Below are positions 8,095-17,782 of a stretch of DNA of 64,000 nt, piece by piece (positions within the stretch are counted from its first letter, which is position 1; every line of letters starts with the position of its first letter). Both the position numbers and the translations under genes were made by a program. Below the pieces are notes generated by a model, which saw only the letters and a program-made list of their open reading frames with translations, was not told the DNA's origin and ran no database searches. The DNA is taken from positions 1 to 64,000 of the forward strand of contig JADJNS010000039.1 of assembly GCA_016714225.1 (NCBI GenBank), given 5' to 3'. This stretch comes from Archangiaceae bacterium (lineage in GTDB: Bacteria; Myxococcota; Myxococcia; Myxococcales; Myxococcaceae).

Positions 8095-10014
8095 ATGAGG
8101 CGGCGGCTGGCGTTGATGGTGTTGCTCACCGCGTGCGACGGGCAGGTGGGTGACGTCGACCCGGGCCCGGGCGCTGGAGCCGGCGCGCAGCACCCCGCAG
8201 GCGGGGGCGAGGCCGGGGGCAGCGTCACAGCCGGTGGAACCGGTGGGGCGGCCAGCGCAGGCAGCGCGGGCGGAGCAGCCGGCGCAGGCGACGCGGGCGC
8301 AGCGGCCGGTGGCGCGGCGGGCGGAGCGGCGGGAGGCGCGGCCGGTGGCGCCGCGGGAGGCGCCTTCGTGCCCGACCCCGACTCGCTGCGCGGGCGGGTG
8401 TCGGCGGGGCTGCCGTTCGTGGGCGCGGCGGTCGACGCCTCGGCACTGCGCACCGATGCGCCGTACCGCGCGGCGCTGGGCCGTGAGCTGAACCAGGTGG
8501 TGCCCGAGAACGCGATGAAGTGGGAGGCGATTCACCCGGCGCCGGCCACCTACGACTGGGTCGACGCCGACGCGCTGGTCGCCTTCGCCGATGCCCAGCA
8601 GCAGGCGGTGCACGGGCACGTGCTGGTCTGGCACCAGCAGCTGCCGGCCTGGGTCTCCGGCCTCACCGCGGCCCAGCTCGGCGCCGAGCTCGACGCCCAC
8701 ATCGCCACGGTGGTGGGGCGGTACCGCGGCAAGGTGCAGTCGTGGGACGTGGTGAACGAGGCCATCGACGAGAGCGGTCAGCTGCGGGCCTCGGTGTTCG
8801 CGCAGCGCCTCGGCGAGCCGTACCTCGCCAGGGCCTTTCGCGCGGCGCGCGCCGCCGACCCGGCCGCGAAGCTCTTCTACAACGACTACGGCGTCGAGGT
8901 GATGAACGCGAAGTCAGACGCGGTGTACGCGCTGCTGAAGCGGCTGCGCGACCAGGGCGTGCCCGTCGACGGCGTCGGCCTCCAGTTCCACGTCTCGGCC
9001 TACGACTTCGCGAACTACGAGCTCACCGAGCAGCGGCTGCGCGAGAACATTCGCCGCTTCGCTGCGCTCGGCCTCACCGTGAACATCACCGAGCTCGACG
9101 TGCGGCTGGCCGAGCTGCCCGGCGCGATGGCCGACAAGCTGCGCTTCCAGGGGCAGGTCTACCAGCTGGTAGCGCAGGTCTGCCGCAGCGAGCCGGGCTG
9201 CAGCGCGCTGCGCACCTGGGGGCTCACCGACAAGTACAGCTGGGTCGACGCGTTCTACGGGCCCGACGACCCGCTGCCGCTCGACGACAGCCTGGCGCGA
9301 AAGCCCGCCTACCAGGGCCTGCGCGACGGTCTCGACGGCCTGGTCGGCCCGACGCTCGACTACGGCTTCGACACCGCGTGCCGCGGCTCGAGCGCGCTGC
9401 TGTGCGAGTCGTTCGAGGCAGGCAAGCTGCCCTCAGGGGTCTGGTTCACCGCCGTCGGCAACGGGCAGGCGGCGCTGACGACCTCCCGGCATGCGCGCGG
9501 CGCCCGCGCGTTGGCGGCGAGCATCACGCCCTCGAGCGCGTCTCAGGCGCTGGTGGGGCGACCGGCGTTCGCGCGCCAGACCTCGGGCAGCCTCTACCTG
9601 CGCGCCCACGTCTTCGTCCCCGCCTCGGCGGTCGGCGCAGGGCAGACGCTGACGCTGCTGGGCCTGGGTGAGGCGGTGCCGCCCTATGCCGGCGTGTCGA
9701 TGGGGCTCGCTGGCAGTCAGGTGCAGCTCTCGCTGACCACCGCGAACCAGTACCCGACGTCGGGCGGGTTCAGCTTTCCCCTCGACGCGTGGCAGTGCGT
9801 CGAGCTCGCCGTCGACGTCTCCGACAGCGGGGGCAGCGCGAGCATCAAGGTCGGTGGCAACGTGGTGGTCGCAGCGACGGGCGTCGACACCCGGCCGGCT
9901 GCCGGTATGAGCAACCTGCTGGCGGGCATTCTCTATGCGAGCCCCAACCACCCCTCGGCGACGGTGTTCGTCGACGAGCTGATGGTGGCGCGCGCGCCGC
10001 TGCCGTGCCCGTGA
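8095..10014 (+). CDS. GH10 endo-1,4-beta-xylanase, lipoprotein
   Basis: Hydrolyses internal beta-1,4 bonds of xylan (family GH10). With the ATG at 8095 the product has 639 residues: lipobox LMVLLTAC, a Gly/Ala stalk of GGAA repeats to about residue 100, then a TIM barrel. The barrel has the acid/base Glu222 in WDVVNEA, the nucleophile Glu333 in NITELDV, and the typical NAMKWE, HVLVWHQQLP and RTWGLTDKYSW segments. After about residue 430 comes a beta-rich module resembling a carbohydrate-binding or concanavalin-like domain. An ATG nine codons upstream (8068) is possible. It diverges from the RCC1 operon across about 120 bp. A surface-tethered xylanase suggests life on plant debris. Confidence 0.93.
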   Translation: MRRRLALMVLLTACDGQVGDVDPGPGAGAGAQHPAGGGEAGGSVTAGGTGGAASAGSAGGAAGAGDAGAAAGGAAGGAAGGAAGGAAGGAFVPDPDSLRGRVSAGLPFVGAAVDASALRTDAPYRAALGRELNQVVPENAMKWEAIHPAPATYDWVDADALVAFADAQQQAVHGHVLVWHQQLPAWVSGLTAAQLGAELDAHIATVVGRYRGKVQSWDVVNEAIDESGQLRASVFAQRLGEPYLARAFRAARAADPAAKLFYNDYGVEVMNAKSDAVYALLKRLRDQGVPVDGVGLQFHVSAYDFANYELTEQRLRENIRRFAALGLTVNITELDVRLAELPGAMADKLRFQGQVYQLVAQVCRSEPGCSALRTWGLTDKYSWVDAFYGPDDPLPLDDSLARKPAYQGLRDGLDGLVGPTLDYGFDTACRGSSALLCESFEAGKLPSGVWFTAVGNGQAALTTSRHARGARALAASITPSSASQALVGRPAFARQTSGSLYLRAHVFVPASAVGAGQTLTLLGLGEAVPPYAGVSMGLAGSQVQLSLTTANQYPTSGGFSFPLDAWQCVELAVDVSDSGGSASIKVGGNVVVAATGVDTRPAAGMSNLLAGILYASPNHPSATVFVDELMVARAPLPCP

Positions 10015-10110
10015 GGTCGCGGTTTCCTCAAGCTCCTTTACGTTTCGCGGCGGTGAGCCTCTGGCTCGCGCAGCTGCCACCCCTCTGCAACCCCTCACCT
10101 GGAGCCCCAC

Positions 10111-10710
10111 ATGGCATCGCCCACCAAAGTCCAAGGTCAGCCGTTCAACGCCAAGAGCTATCGGAACAGCAAGGGCACGCAGCTCACCGCGAACGCGCTC
10201 TCCGTGGGCTCGAAGAAAGGCCCGAACCCCTATCGCCAGCTGTTGACCGACCGCGAGTACGCCGCGCTGAACGAGCAGCTCAAGGGGGTCACCGACGGGG
10301 CCACCCGCACCCGCTACGAGAGCGCGTACCTGCGGGCGGTCTCGAACGACGTGCGTCGCCCAAGCCAGAGGCCCATCGCCCAGCTCTTCAACCACGAGCC
10401 CACCACCTCGGAAGCCGACCGCAGAAAGGTCGTTCAGACCGTCGTCTCGGAGCAGGTGAATCAGACGCTCCGCGAGTCGCGCAGCTACGCAGCGGCGCAC
10501 CCCGGCGTCGACTTGAGCCGGCAAGAGCGGGCCCTGAGCCAGCTGAGCGCCCGCTTGTCGGCCCAGGTCGCAGCGACCGGCGAGCTCAAGGCCAAAGACC
10601 TCGACGCGCTCGAGCGCGCGCAGGCGGCGATTCACACCCGCATCGACGGCAAGCTCACGGCCGCGGCGCAGCCCCTCGCGAAGGTCGGCGCGGCGCCCGA
10701 GCGACCGTAG
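10111..10710 (+). CDS. Hypothetical helical protein
   Basis: 199 residues, no family recognised. No signal peptide or membrane segment. The first 40 residues are polar and probably disordered (SPTKVQGQPFN, SVGSKKGPNPY). The rest is charged and helix-prone with few aromatic residues (LSQLSARLSAQVAAT, DLDALERAQAAIHTR). The ATG follows a CTGGAG ribosome binding site seven bases upstream. It stands alone between the xylanase and a convergent acyltransferase gene, eight bases away. Similar small cytoplasmic proteins are common in myxobacteria, but nothing here assigns a role. Confidence 0.7.
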   Translation: MASPTKVQGQPFNAKSYRNSKGTQLTANALSVGSKKGPNPYRQLLTDREYAALNEQLKGVTDGATRTRYESAYLRAVSNDVRRPSQRPIAQLFNHEPTTSEADRRKVVQTVVSEQVNQTLRESRSYAAAHPGVDLSRQERALSQLSARLSAQVAATGELKAKDLDALERAQAAIHTRIDGKLTAAAQPLAKVGAAPERP

Positions 10711-10718
10711 AGCCGTCT

Positions 10719-11501
10719 TCAGCCCGGCGCGTCGTCGACCGTCACGCCGGGCCCGACCTTCGCGCCCTCAGCCACCCGCGCCCGCACGCCCACGTGCACG
10801 CGCTGGCCAATCTTCGCGCGGGCGCCCACCCGCGCGCCGAGGTCGAGTATCGCGTCGCCGCCCACCTGCGCCTCTTCGCCCACGCTCGAGAGCGGCCCCA
10901 GGCCGGCCCGCGGCTTGATGAGCGCCCGACGGCCTACGGTCACGCCGGGCCCCACGCTCACCTCGGCGGCCAGCAGGGCCTGCTCTTCGATGCGCACCCG
11001 GCCCAGCACCAGCCGCCCCCGGTCGACGTAGTGCCCCGAGATGAAGCACTTCGCGCCGATCACCGCGCCGGGCCCCACCTCGAGCAGGGCGGGGTCGAGC
11101 AGGTCGACGTCAGAAGACATGTTCGCGGTGAACGCCACCCGCGCGCCCATCGCCCTGAGCGCGAGCCAGCGCAGCACGTTCGAGGTGAAGATGGCCCACT
11201 TCACCCCCGGCGCCATCAACAGCCGCCGCAGCATCGAGCGAAAGAGCCACGCATAGAACACCCGGCCCTTCATCAGCGGGTAGCGGCCCTCGACCAGCTT
11301 CGGGCAGAGCGCGCTCAGCACCCCCACCTCGGCGATGAGCGCGAGCAGCCCCACTACCGCCGCCGGCACCAGCGCGAACGCGCCGCCCAGCAGGGGGGCG
11401 AGCCGCGCGTGCGCCTCGGCCGCCGCCCACGCGGCTGCGCCGTAAGTCAAAGACGCGAGCGCCAGAAACAGCAGGTCGTAGACGAGAAGTCCTGGCGCCA
11501 A
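10719..11501 (-). CDS. Membrane-linked hexapeptide-repeat (left-handed beta-helix) acyltransferase
   Basis: 260 residues. The first 65 residues hold two hydrophobic segments (LLVYDLLFLALASLTYGAA and FALVPAAVVGLLALIAEVG). After an amphipathic stretch, the last 120 residues follow the hexapeptide pattern of a left-handed beta-helix (VGPGAVIGAK, VSVGPGVTVG, AKVGPGVTVDD). This layout matches the C-terminal acyltransferase-like domains of Pls/PosA-type synthetases and related stand-alone proteins. It probably transfers an acyl group at the inner face of the membrane. The start is TTG 11501 with no clear ribosome binding site. It diverges from the ACP/FAAL operon by 29 bp, so a shared pathway is likely. 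Confidence 0.75.
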   Translation of the reverse strand: MAPGLLVYDLLFLALASLTYGAAAWAAAEAHARLAPLLGGAFALVPAAVVGLLALIAEVGVLSALCPKLVEGRYPLMKGRVFYAWLFRSMLRRLLMAPGVKWAIFTSNVLRWLALRAMGARVAFTANMSSDVDLLDPALLEVGPGAVIGAKCFISGHYVDRGRLVLGRVRIEEQALLAAEVSVGPGVTVGRRALIKPRAGLGPLSSVGEEAQVGGDAILDLGARVGARAKIGQRVHVGVRARVAEGAKVGPGVTVDDAPG

Positions 11502-11530
11502 GCCAGCGAGTATAGGATTCGCTTCGCAAG
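11502..11530. promoter_or_regulatory. Short divergent promoter region with back-to-back -10-like boxes
   Basis: The 29 bp between the acyltransferase and ACP genes read TATAGGAT on the plus strand and ATCCTATACT on the minus strand. A -10-like box therefore exists in both directions, very close to each start. Transcripts would have almost no leader. No clear -35 was found, so this is tentative. Confidence 0.3.
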
Positions 11531-11779
11531 ATGACCCAGGAACAGGTGCTCGCGCGGCTGAAGCAGATTCTCCAGGCGGACTTCCGCATCGCGCCCGACA
11601 AGGTCACGCCCGAGGCGACCTTTCGCGGCACCCTGGCGATGGACTCGCTCGACGTGGTCGACCTCATCTACCTGGTCAGCCGCGAGTTCGGCCTCAAGCC
11701 CGACGTCGAGGCGTTTGCTGACCTCGACACCGTGCAGAAGGTCGTCGCGCACCTCTCCCAGAAGGCGGCCCAGGGCTGA
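11531..11779 (+). CDS. Acyl carrier protein
   Basis: 82-residue ACP. The phosphopantetheine attachment motif DSLD is present, with Ser39. Helix 2 follows (DVVDLIYLVSREFG). The C-terminus is a typical ACP helix (DTVQKVVAHLSQ). It carries acyl chains as thioesters for the enzymes encoded next to it. The carboxyltransferase gene begins five bases after its stop, and the fatty acyl-AMP ligase follows. ACPs beside fatty acyl-AMP ligases usually receive the activated acyl chain. It is too separate from any fab gene to be the housekeeping ACP. Confidence 0.93.
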   Translation: MTQEQVLARLKQILQADFRIAPDKVTPEATFRGTLAMDSLDVVDLIYLVSREFGLKPDVEAFADLDTVQKVVAHLSQKAAQG

Positions 11780-11784
11780 GCGAC

Positions 11785-13275
11785 GTGGCCGACCCGAGTC
11801 TCGAGGCGCTGCTCGCGGCCCTCACCGAGCGCGAAGCGCGCGCCGAAGAAGGCGGAGGCCGCGCGCGGCTCGACCGCCAGCGCCGGCTCGGGCGCCTCAC
11901 CGCCCGCGAGCGCATCGCCGCGCTGCTCGACCCCGGCAGCTTCAGCGAGCTGGGCAAGCACGTGCTGCACCGCCACCAGGCCTCGAGCGAGCAGCTCGCC
12001 GCGAACCTGCACCCCGGCGATGGCGTGGTGGCTGGCTTCGGCACCATCGACGGCCGCTCGGTCGCCCTCTACGCCCATGACCCCACCGTGCTGCGCGGCG
12101 CGATGGGCAGAGAAGGCGCGCGCAAGGTCTGCCGGCTGCTCGACCTCGCTGCAGAGCGGCGGCTGGCGGTGCTCACCCTCGCCGACTCCGACGGAGTGCG
12201 CGTCGAAGAGGGCACCGACGCCATCGAGGCGTACGGAGAAATCATTCGCCGCACCGTGCGCCTGAAAGGGCAGGTGCCCCAGCTCACCCTGGTCAGCGGG
12301 CTGTGCGTCGGCGCCGCCGCGTATGCCGCCACCCTCACCGACTGCGTCGGCATGGTCGAAGGCCAGAGCTACCTCTTCATCACCGGGCCCAAGGTGACCA
12401 AGGTGGTCACCGGCGAAGACGTCTCGCTCGACGACCTGGGCGGCACCGCGCTGCACGCCAAGAAGACCGGCGCATGTCACGCGGTGCTCAAAGACGAGCG
12501 CGCCGGCCTCGACTGGCTCAAGCGGGTGCTCGGCGCCACCGCTTCGAACGGCCACTCGAGAGACGACGACCCGGTGCGCGCCACGCCCGAGCTCGGCAAG
12601 CTCGTGCCCACCTCACCCAAGCGCGCGTACGACATGCGCAAGGTGGTGGCGGCGCTGTTCGACCAGGGCAGCGTGCTCGAGCTCGGCGCGGCGTTCGCGC
12701 CCAACCTGGTCACCGCTCTCGCCCGCCTGGGCGGCGCAGCGGTCGGCGTGGTCGCGAGCAACCCGATGTTCCTCGCCGGGTGCCTCGACATCGACGCCTC
12801 GCGCAAGGGCGCCGCGTTCGTCTCGTGGGTCGACGCGCTGCGCCTGCCGCTCATCACCCTGGTCGACGTGCCCGGCTATCTCCCCGGCAAGAAGCAGGAA
12901 GAGCAGGGCATCATTCCCCACGGGGCCACGCTGCTCACCGCCTACGGCAAGGCGCGCGGCCCGCTGGTGTGCCTCATCGTGCGCAAGAGCTTCGGCGGGG
13001 CCAGCGTGCTGTCGTTCGCCGCCGACGTGCGGCTGGCGCTGCCCACCGCGCGGGTCGGCCCGATGGGCGCCGACGCCACGCTCGAGGTGGTGCTCGGCCC
13101 CGAGCCGAAAGACGAGCAGGGCAAGGCGGCCCGCGAGGCGAAGCGCCAGGCGTTCGTCGAGAAGCACGACCACGCGTGGGCCGGCGCCGAGTCGGGCTAC
13201 GTCGACCGGGTGATTGCTCCGGCCGACGCGCGCCGCGAGCTGAGCGCGGTGCTGGCGCGGTTGAGTGGCCGATGA
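11785..13275 (+). CDS. Acyl-CoA carboxylase carboxyltransferase (beta) subunit
   Basis: 496 residues, typical for the PCC/ACC beta subunit that moves a carboxyl group from biotin to an acyl-CoA. The N-terminal half has RLTARERIAALLDPGSFSE, GDGVVAGFGTIDGR and an oxyanion-hole region around GLCVGAAAYAATLTD. The C-terminal half has TLVDVPGYLPGKKQEEQGI, RKSFGGASVLSFAADV and PTARVGPMGADA. No biotin carboxylase or biotin-carrier gene is adjacent, so it must borrow these or have a specialised role. GTG start five bases after the ACP stop; its TGA overlaps the next ATG. It would supply a malonyl- or alkylmalonyl-type unit for this cluster. Confidence 0.88.
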   Translation: MADPSLEALLAALTEREARAEEGGGRARLDRQRRLGRLTARERIAALLDPGSFSELGKHVLHRHQASSEQLAANLHPGDGVVAGFGTIDGRSVALYAHDPTVLRGAMGREGARKVCRLLDLAAERRLAVLTLADSDGVRVEEGTDAIEAYGEIIRRTVRLKGQVPQLTLVSGLCVGAAAYAATLTDCVGMVEGQSYLFITGPKVTKVVTGEDVSLDDLGGTALHAKKTGACHAVLKDERAGLDWLKRVLGATASNGHSRDDDPVRATPELGKLVPTSPKRAYDMRKVVAALFDQGSVLELGAAFAPNLVTALARLGGAAVGVVASNPMFLAGCLDIDASRKGAAFVSWVDALRLPLITLVDVPGYLPGKKQEEQGIIPHGATLLTAYGKARGPLVCLIVRKSFGGASVLSFAADVRLALPTARVGPMGADATLEVVLGPEPKDEQGKAAREAKRQAFVEKHDHAWAGAESGYVDRVIAPADARRELSAVLARLSGR

Positions 13276-15215
13276 GCGGCGGCGGCGACGACGACGAGGT
13301 CTCGGTCTCGCGGGTCTTTCGCTCGAGCTTCCCGCCCGAGAGCACCGACTCGGGCTTTCGCACCGGCACGTGGAGCATGGGGGTCGCGCGCACCGCCGAA
13401 GAGCTCAAGCCCCTGCACCGCACCCTGCTGCACGCGCTGTCGTCGGCGGTGCGGCTCTCGCCCGAGCGCGGCATCACCCTGCTGGCCGAAGACGAAGACG
13501 ACCCCGAGACGTTTCTCTCGTACGCCGAGCTCTACGCCAAGGCCCGCGCGGTGGCCGGGGCGCTGCAGGCCAAGGGCTTTCGCCGGGGCGACCGCGCGCT
13601 GCTGGTGATGCCGACCAGCGCCGAGCTCATCATCGCCTTCTTCGGCGTGCAGCTCGCCGGCGGCGTGCCGGTGCCGTCGTACCCTCCGGCCGCGCTCGAG
13701 AAGACCGAGCTGGCGCTCGAGCGGCTCAAGCACATCGCCCGCCACTCGGGCGCGAAGGCCTGCCTGGCCAGCGCGTCGCTCATCGCCCTGCTCGGCGACC
13801 TCGCCCTCTCGGTGAAGTCGATCTCCCACCTGCGCACGGTGCAGTCGCTGCTCGACGAGCGCGCCAAGCCCATCAAGCCGCGCGCGGGGCCGTCAGACGC
13901 CGCGTTCATTCAGTACACCTCGGGCTCGACCGGCAACCCCAAGGGCGTGCTGCTCACCCACCAGAACCTCACCGCGAACGTTCACGCCATCGGGCAGGCG
14001 GTGAAGATTCGCCGCACCGACGTGGCAGTGTCGTGGCTGCCGCTGTACCACGACATGGGGCTCATCGGCGTGCTGCTCTTCGCCCTCTACTGGCGGCTGC
14101 CGCTGGTGCTGATGCCGCCCACCGCCTTCTTGATGCAGCCGGTGCGCTGGCTGAGGGCCATCACCCGCTTCCGCGGCACGCTCGCGGCGGCTCCCAACTT
14201 CGCCTACGCGCTGTGCGCGAAGCGCATTCGACCGCGCGACCGGGCGGGCCTCGACCTCTCGTCGTGGCGGCTGGCGCTCAACGGCGCCGAGCCGGTGAAC
14301 CTGCGCACCCTGCGCGACTTCGCCGAGGCCTTCGCCTCGAGCGGCTTCAAGGCCAGCGCGCTGTACCCGGTGTACGGCCTGGCCGAGTCGTCGCTGGCGG
14401 TGACTTTTCCCGACCTCCACGCCACGCCCCGAGGCAAGTCGGCCGGCGTGGGCGACTGGGTTCGCCACCTGGTGGTGGGGCGCGCCGAGCTCGCCGCGGG
14501 CCGGGTGGTCGAGAAGAAGGGCCCGGGCACCATGGCGGTGGTCAGCGTCGGCCGCGCGGTGCCGGGCCACGAGGTGCGCGTGGTCGACGACAAGGGCCGC
14601 GCGCTTCACGAGCGCGCGGTGGGCCACGTCATCACCCGCGGGCCGTCGGTGATGAAGGGCTACTACGCCGATGCCGAGGCCAGCGCGAAGGTGCTGCGCG
14701 ACGGCTGGCTGTGGACGGGCGACCTCGGCTTCTTCGACGAAGGCGAGCTGTTCATCACCGGCCGCGCGAAAGACCTGATCATCATTCGCGGCAAGAACTT
14801 CTACGCCGAAGACCTCGAGCGCATCGTCGAGCGCATCGACGGGGTGCGCCCCGGCGGCGCGGTGGCGTTCGGGGTCTACGACGAAGCGCGCGCGGCCGAC
14901 GTCTCGGTGATGGTGTTCGAGACCAAGGTCGACGACCCCGCCCGCCGGCAGGTGCTCGCCGGCCAGGTGAGCGAGCAGGTCGCCACCCAGTCGGGCCTGG
15001 TGCTCGACGAGGTGGTGCTGGTGCCGCCCGGCACCGTGCCCAAGACCTCGAGCGGCAAGCGCCAGCGCGCGCTGACCCGCGAGCGCTACCTCGCCGACGA
15101 CCTGGTGGCCCGCCGCACCGGCACCCTGCGGCTCGCCTGGGTGTTCGCGCGCTCGTCGGCCGGTCTGCTCTCGCTGCTCAAGCGCCGCCTCACCCGCCGC
15201 CGTGAGCCCGACTAA
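13272..15215 (+). CDS. Fatty acyl-AMP ligase (FAAL-type adenylating enzyme)
   Basis: 647 residues. Adenylates a fatty acid and probably passes it to the ACP of this operon. Core motifs: YTSGSTGNPKGVLLTHQNL (ATP-binding), SWLPLYHDMGLIG and MPPTAFLMQPVRWLRAI (typical of FAALs rather than acyl-CoA ligases), YPVYGLAESSLAVTFP, GWLWTGDLGFF and the hinge GRAKDLIIIRGKNFYAEDLE. The C-terminal catalytic-Lys region is PKTSSGKRQR. The ATG at 13272 overlaps the carboxyltransferase stop as ATGA. With the ACP and membrane acyltransferase it outlines a small lipid-modifying pathway with no PKS or NRPS module nearby. Confidence 0.9.
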   Translation: MSGGGDDDEVSVSRVFRSSFPPESTDSGFRTGTWSMGVARTAEELKPLHRTLLHALSSAVRLSPERGITLLAEDEDDPETFLSYAELYAKARAVAGALQAKGFRRGDRALLVMPTSAELIIAFFGVQLAGGVPVPSYPPAALEKTELALERLKHIARHSGAKACLASASLIALLGDLALSVKSISHLRTVQSLLDERAKPIKPRAGPSDAAFIQYTSGSTGNPKGVLLTHQNLTANVHAIGQAVKIRRTDVAVSWLPLYHDMGLIGVLLFALYWRLPLVLMPPTAFLMQPVRWLRAITRFRGTLAAAPNFAYALCAKRIRPRDRAGLDLSSWRLALNGAEPVNLRTLRDFAEAFASSGFKASALYPVYGLAESSLAVTFPDLHATPRGKSAGVGDWVRHLVVGRAELAAGRVVEKKGPGTMAVVSVGRAVPGHEVRVVDDKGRALHERAVGHVITRGPSVMKGYYADAEASAKVLRDGWLWTGDLGFFDEGELFITGRAKDLIIIRGKNFYAEDLERIVERIDGVRPGGAVAFGVYDEARAADVSVMVFETKVDDPARRQVLAGQVSEQVATQSGLVLDEVVLVPPGTVPKTSSGKRQRALTRERYLADDLVARRTGTLRLAWVFARSSAGLLSLLKRRLTRRREPD

Positions 15216-15220
15216 AGCGC

Positions 15221-17615
15221 TCACGGCTGCGTCCACCAGTTCAGCACCAGAAACTTCTGCCCGCTCGACGCCTCGGGGTAGACGAACAGCCCGAAGCGGT
15301 ACTGGTGCTCGGTCACCATGTCGGTGGGAATGTCGCCCACGCTGCCCTGGAAGTTGGCGGTGTCGGTGGTGCTGAGGCTGTAGCTCTCGCCGTAGTGAAA
15401 GCCGATGCTCTCGCCGAACGTCGCTCCGCCCGGCGACTTCGAGGTGAACTCGAAGCCCACCGAGAAGTCCATCGCGGCACCGCACGAAGAGCCCTGCGGC
15501 GTTGATGCCCAGGGTGGTGAAGCCCGTGCCGCTGCCGACGGTGCGAGGCCCATTCCACAGCGCGTGGTAGCCCGGGTCGCGCGCCTCGGCCGCCGCCATC
15601 AGCGCCTGGGCAAAAGGCCAGGTCGGGTACGACCAGACGTCGCCGGCGGTGTGGCTCACCACCGGCGAAGCCACGTCGAGCCCGCCGCCGTTGTGGCCAT
15701 TGTAGTGCTCGCGCGTGGTCGCGCCGGTCTGCGGCGCTCGCGGCACGTTGATGGTGATGCGGCGGCCCACGTCTCTCGCGTCGGGCGAAGAGAGAATCGT
15801 GTAGTAGTAGACGTCGTACGGCACCGAGGTGAAGACGACTTTGTCCTCTCCGGGGCCGGTGGTGTACGAGTAGAACGTCTCGATGCTGCTCGAGCGGCTC
15901 GAGGTGAAGTCGAGCGACTGTTCGACGGTCGCCTTGAACTCGGCGCCCCCGAAGATGCTGAAGTCGGCCTCGTACCCCACCGAGAAGCCGGCCTTGAAGC
16001 CGAGCGAGGTGGTCTCGTCGACGCCGGTCGCGTGGGTCTCTCCGAACGTGGCGCTGGTGGCGGCCTCGTTCTGGCCGATGCCCCGCTGGTAGGGCGGCGA
16101 CACCACCACCGCGACGAGGTGCGGGTCCGAGAACAACAGCTCGTGCTGGCCGGTGTACTTCACCACCTTCGAGTCGCCGTCGACGTTGAGCGGCGCGATG
16201 ATCGTCGACCAGGTGGTCAATGGGCTGCCCGCGAAGGTCTTCTTGGTGGCGACGCGGTCGAGGCTGTCGAGCCCGGTCACGTAGATGGCGCCGGCCTCCC
16301 AGATGACGTCGTCGCGGCCATCGCCATCGACGTCACCGGCCGCCATGCGGCGCGGAGTGCTGCCGAACACGTCGGTGCGCTTCACGCTCATCGGGTCCGA
16401 GAGGTCGAACACGCCGATGTTCATCAGCACCTCGCGGCGCGAGTCACCATTCCAGTCGAGGGTGAAGAGCGGGCGCGGGGGAAAGCTCGCCGCCCACCCG
16501 GCAGGCGTGTGGAACAGCGCCCACTGGTACAGCGGGGTCGCCGCGGGCCCCTGGTACTTCAGCTCGAACAGCGACCAGGCGTTGCCCTCGGTGAGGCCGG
16601 CGAACACGATTTCTCCCTCGCGATCGAGGTCGACGTTGCCGATGGTGACCTGGGTCTCGCGGGCGGTGTGGGTCACCCCCGCGACCGTCGGGGTCAAGAG
16701 CCCCGCTTGCGTCGGCGTCTCGAAGTTGCCGTCGAAGATGGCGTAGTGACCCATGAAGTTGGCGCCGCTCACGCTCGTGCGCCAGGTCACCACCAGCTCG
16801 TCGGCGCCGTCCCAGTCGGCGTTGCCCATCGCCACGAACGTGTCGTCGACGTCTTGGGCGTCGAACGTCTTCGAGCGAATGGTCGGCTCGGCGTCGAGGC
16901 CGTCGAGCAGGTAGAAGGTGCTGAAGGCGACCGCCACCTCGTCTTTGCCGTCGCCGTCGAAGTCTCCCGCGGCGACCGAGGGCGAGATGACCATGTCGAA
17001 CGCGCCCGTCGCGGCCGGCGAGCTGCCCAGCTCACCCTCCTTCACCGTCGCGGCATCGAGGTCGAGCACGATGAAGCGCAGCTTGTGCGACGCATCGACG
17101 TTGTAGACGAGAAACAGCTCGTCCTTGCCGTCGCCGTCGAAGTCTCCGGCCACCCCGTTCTTGAAGTCGGCGCTGCCCCACGCCTCGTCGAGCTTGCCGG
17201 TCAGCGGCAGCCGCGCGTACGCCTTCGACGCGTCGTCGAACAGCCCCTCGCGCTTGCCGTCGAGCAGGTAGCCGCCGAGGTAGACCTCGGACAGCGGCCG
17301 GAAGGCGCGAATGCGCCCCCCGAGCGGGTTGTAGTCGTCGCCCAGAGCACGGCCCGCGGGGTCGACCGGCGCGCCCAGCTGCGTCTTCAGGTTCAGGCTC
17401 TCGAGCATCTCGAGATGCTCGGCGTTCGTGGTGGGTATCAGCTCTCCCGCATCGCCGCCGCCGCCGCCGGCTCCTCCACCCGCGCCGCCGCCTCCGCCTG
17501 CTCCTCCACCGCCACCGCCGGCGTCGGGCTCGGGCGTCACCGGGCCACAGCTGCAGCCGCTGGTCGCTGCGCTCAGCAACAGCACCACGCAGGTCGTTCT
17601 CCAGAAGCGCGACAT
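15221..17615 (-). CDS. FG-GAP repeat lipoprotein with beta-rich, possibly aerolysin-like C-terminus, frameshifted
   Basis: About 798 residues after one frame repair. The start ATG at 17615 has a strong AGGAGG site; LLSAATSGC is a lipobox, followed by a Gly-rich stalk. Residues about 120-500 hold FG-GAP/VCBS-type calcium-loop repeats (GDFDGDGKDEL, GDFDGDGKDEV, GDVDGDGRDDV) of an integrin-like propeller. The last 250 residues are long Ser/Thr-rich alternating strands with two similar units (FSVGYEADFS and FSVGFEFTSK regions). This pattern recalls aerolysin/ETX-MTX2 pore-forming proteins; that is inference. The frame breaks at about 15490-15505, in GGGCTCTTCGTGCGG; one base removed restores the chain ending LNWWTQP. 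Convergent with the FAAL gene. Confidence 0.75.
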
Positions 17616-17782
17616 ACGAGCCTCCTGCGCGGGGAACTGCGCGTGCGTCGCGGCTGCATCGGTCGTGCCGCTGCCCGAGCCGAGCCGTTTCACGGGAGCG
17701 CGCCGTCGCGCGACGCAACCCCTGCCGTCTTTGCGCAAGATGTGCCGGACCCGGCTCTCGCCGCTCAGCGCGAGGCGCGCCG

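Noticed and set aside
8520..9671. Plus-strand frame overlapping the xylanase in another frame
   Set aside because: Arg/Ala/Gly-rich shadow; GH10 motifs are in the other frame.
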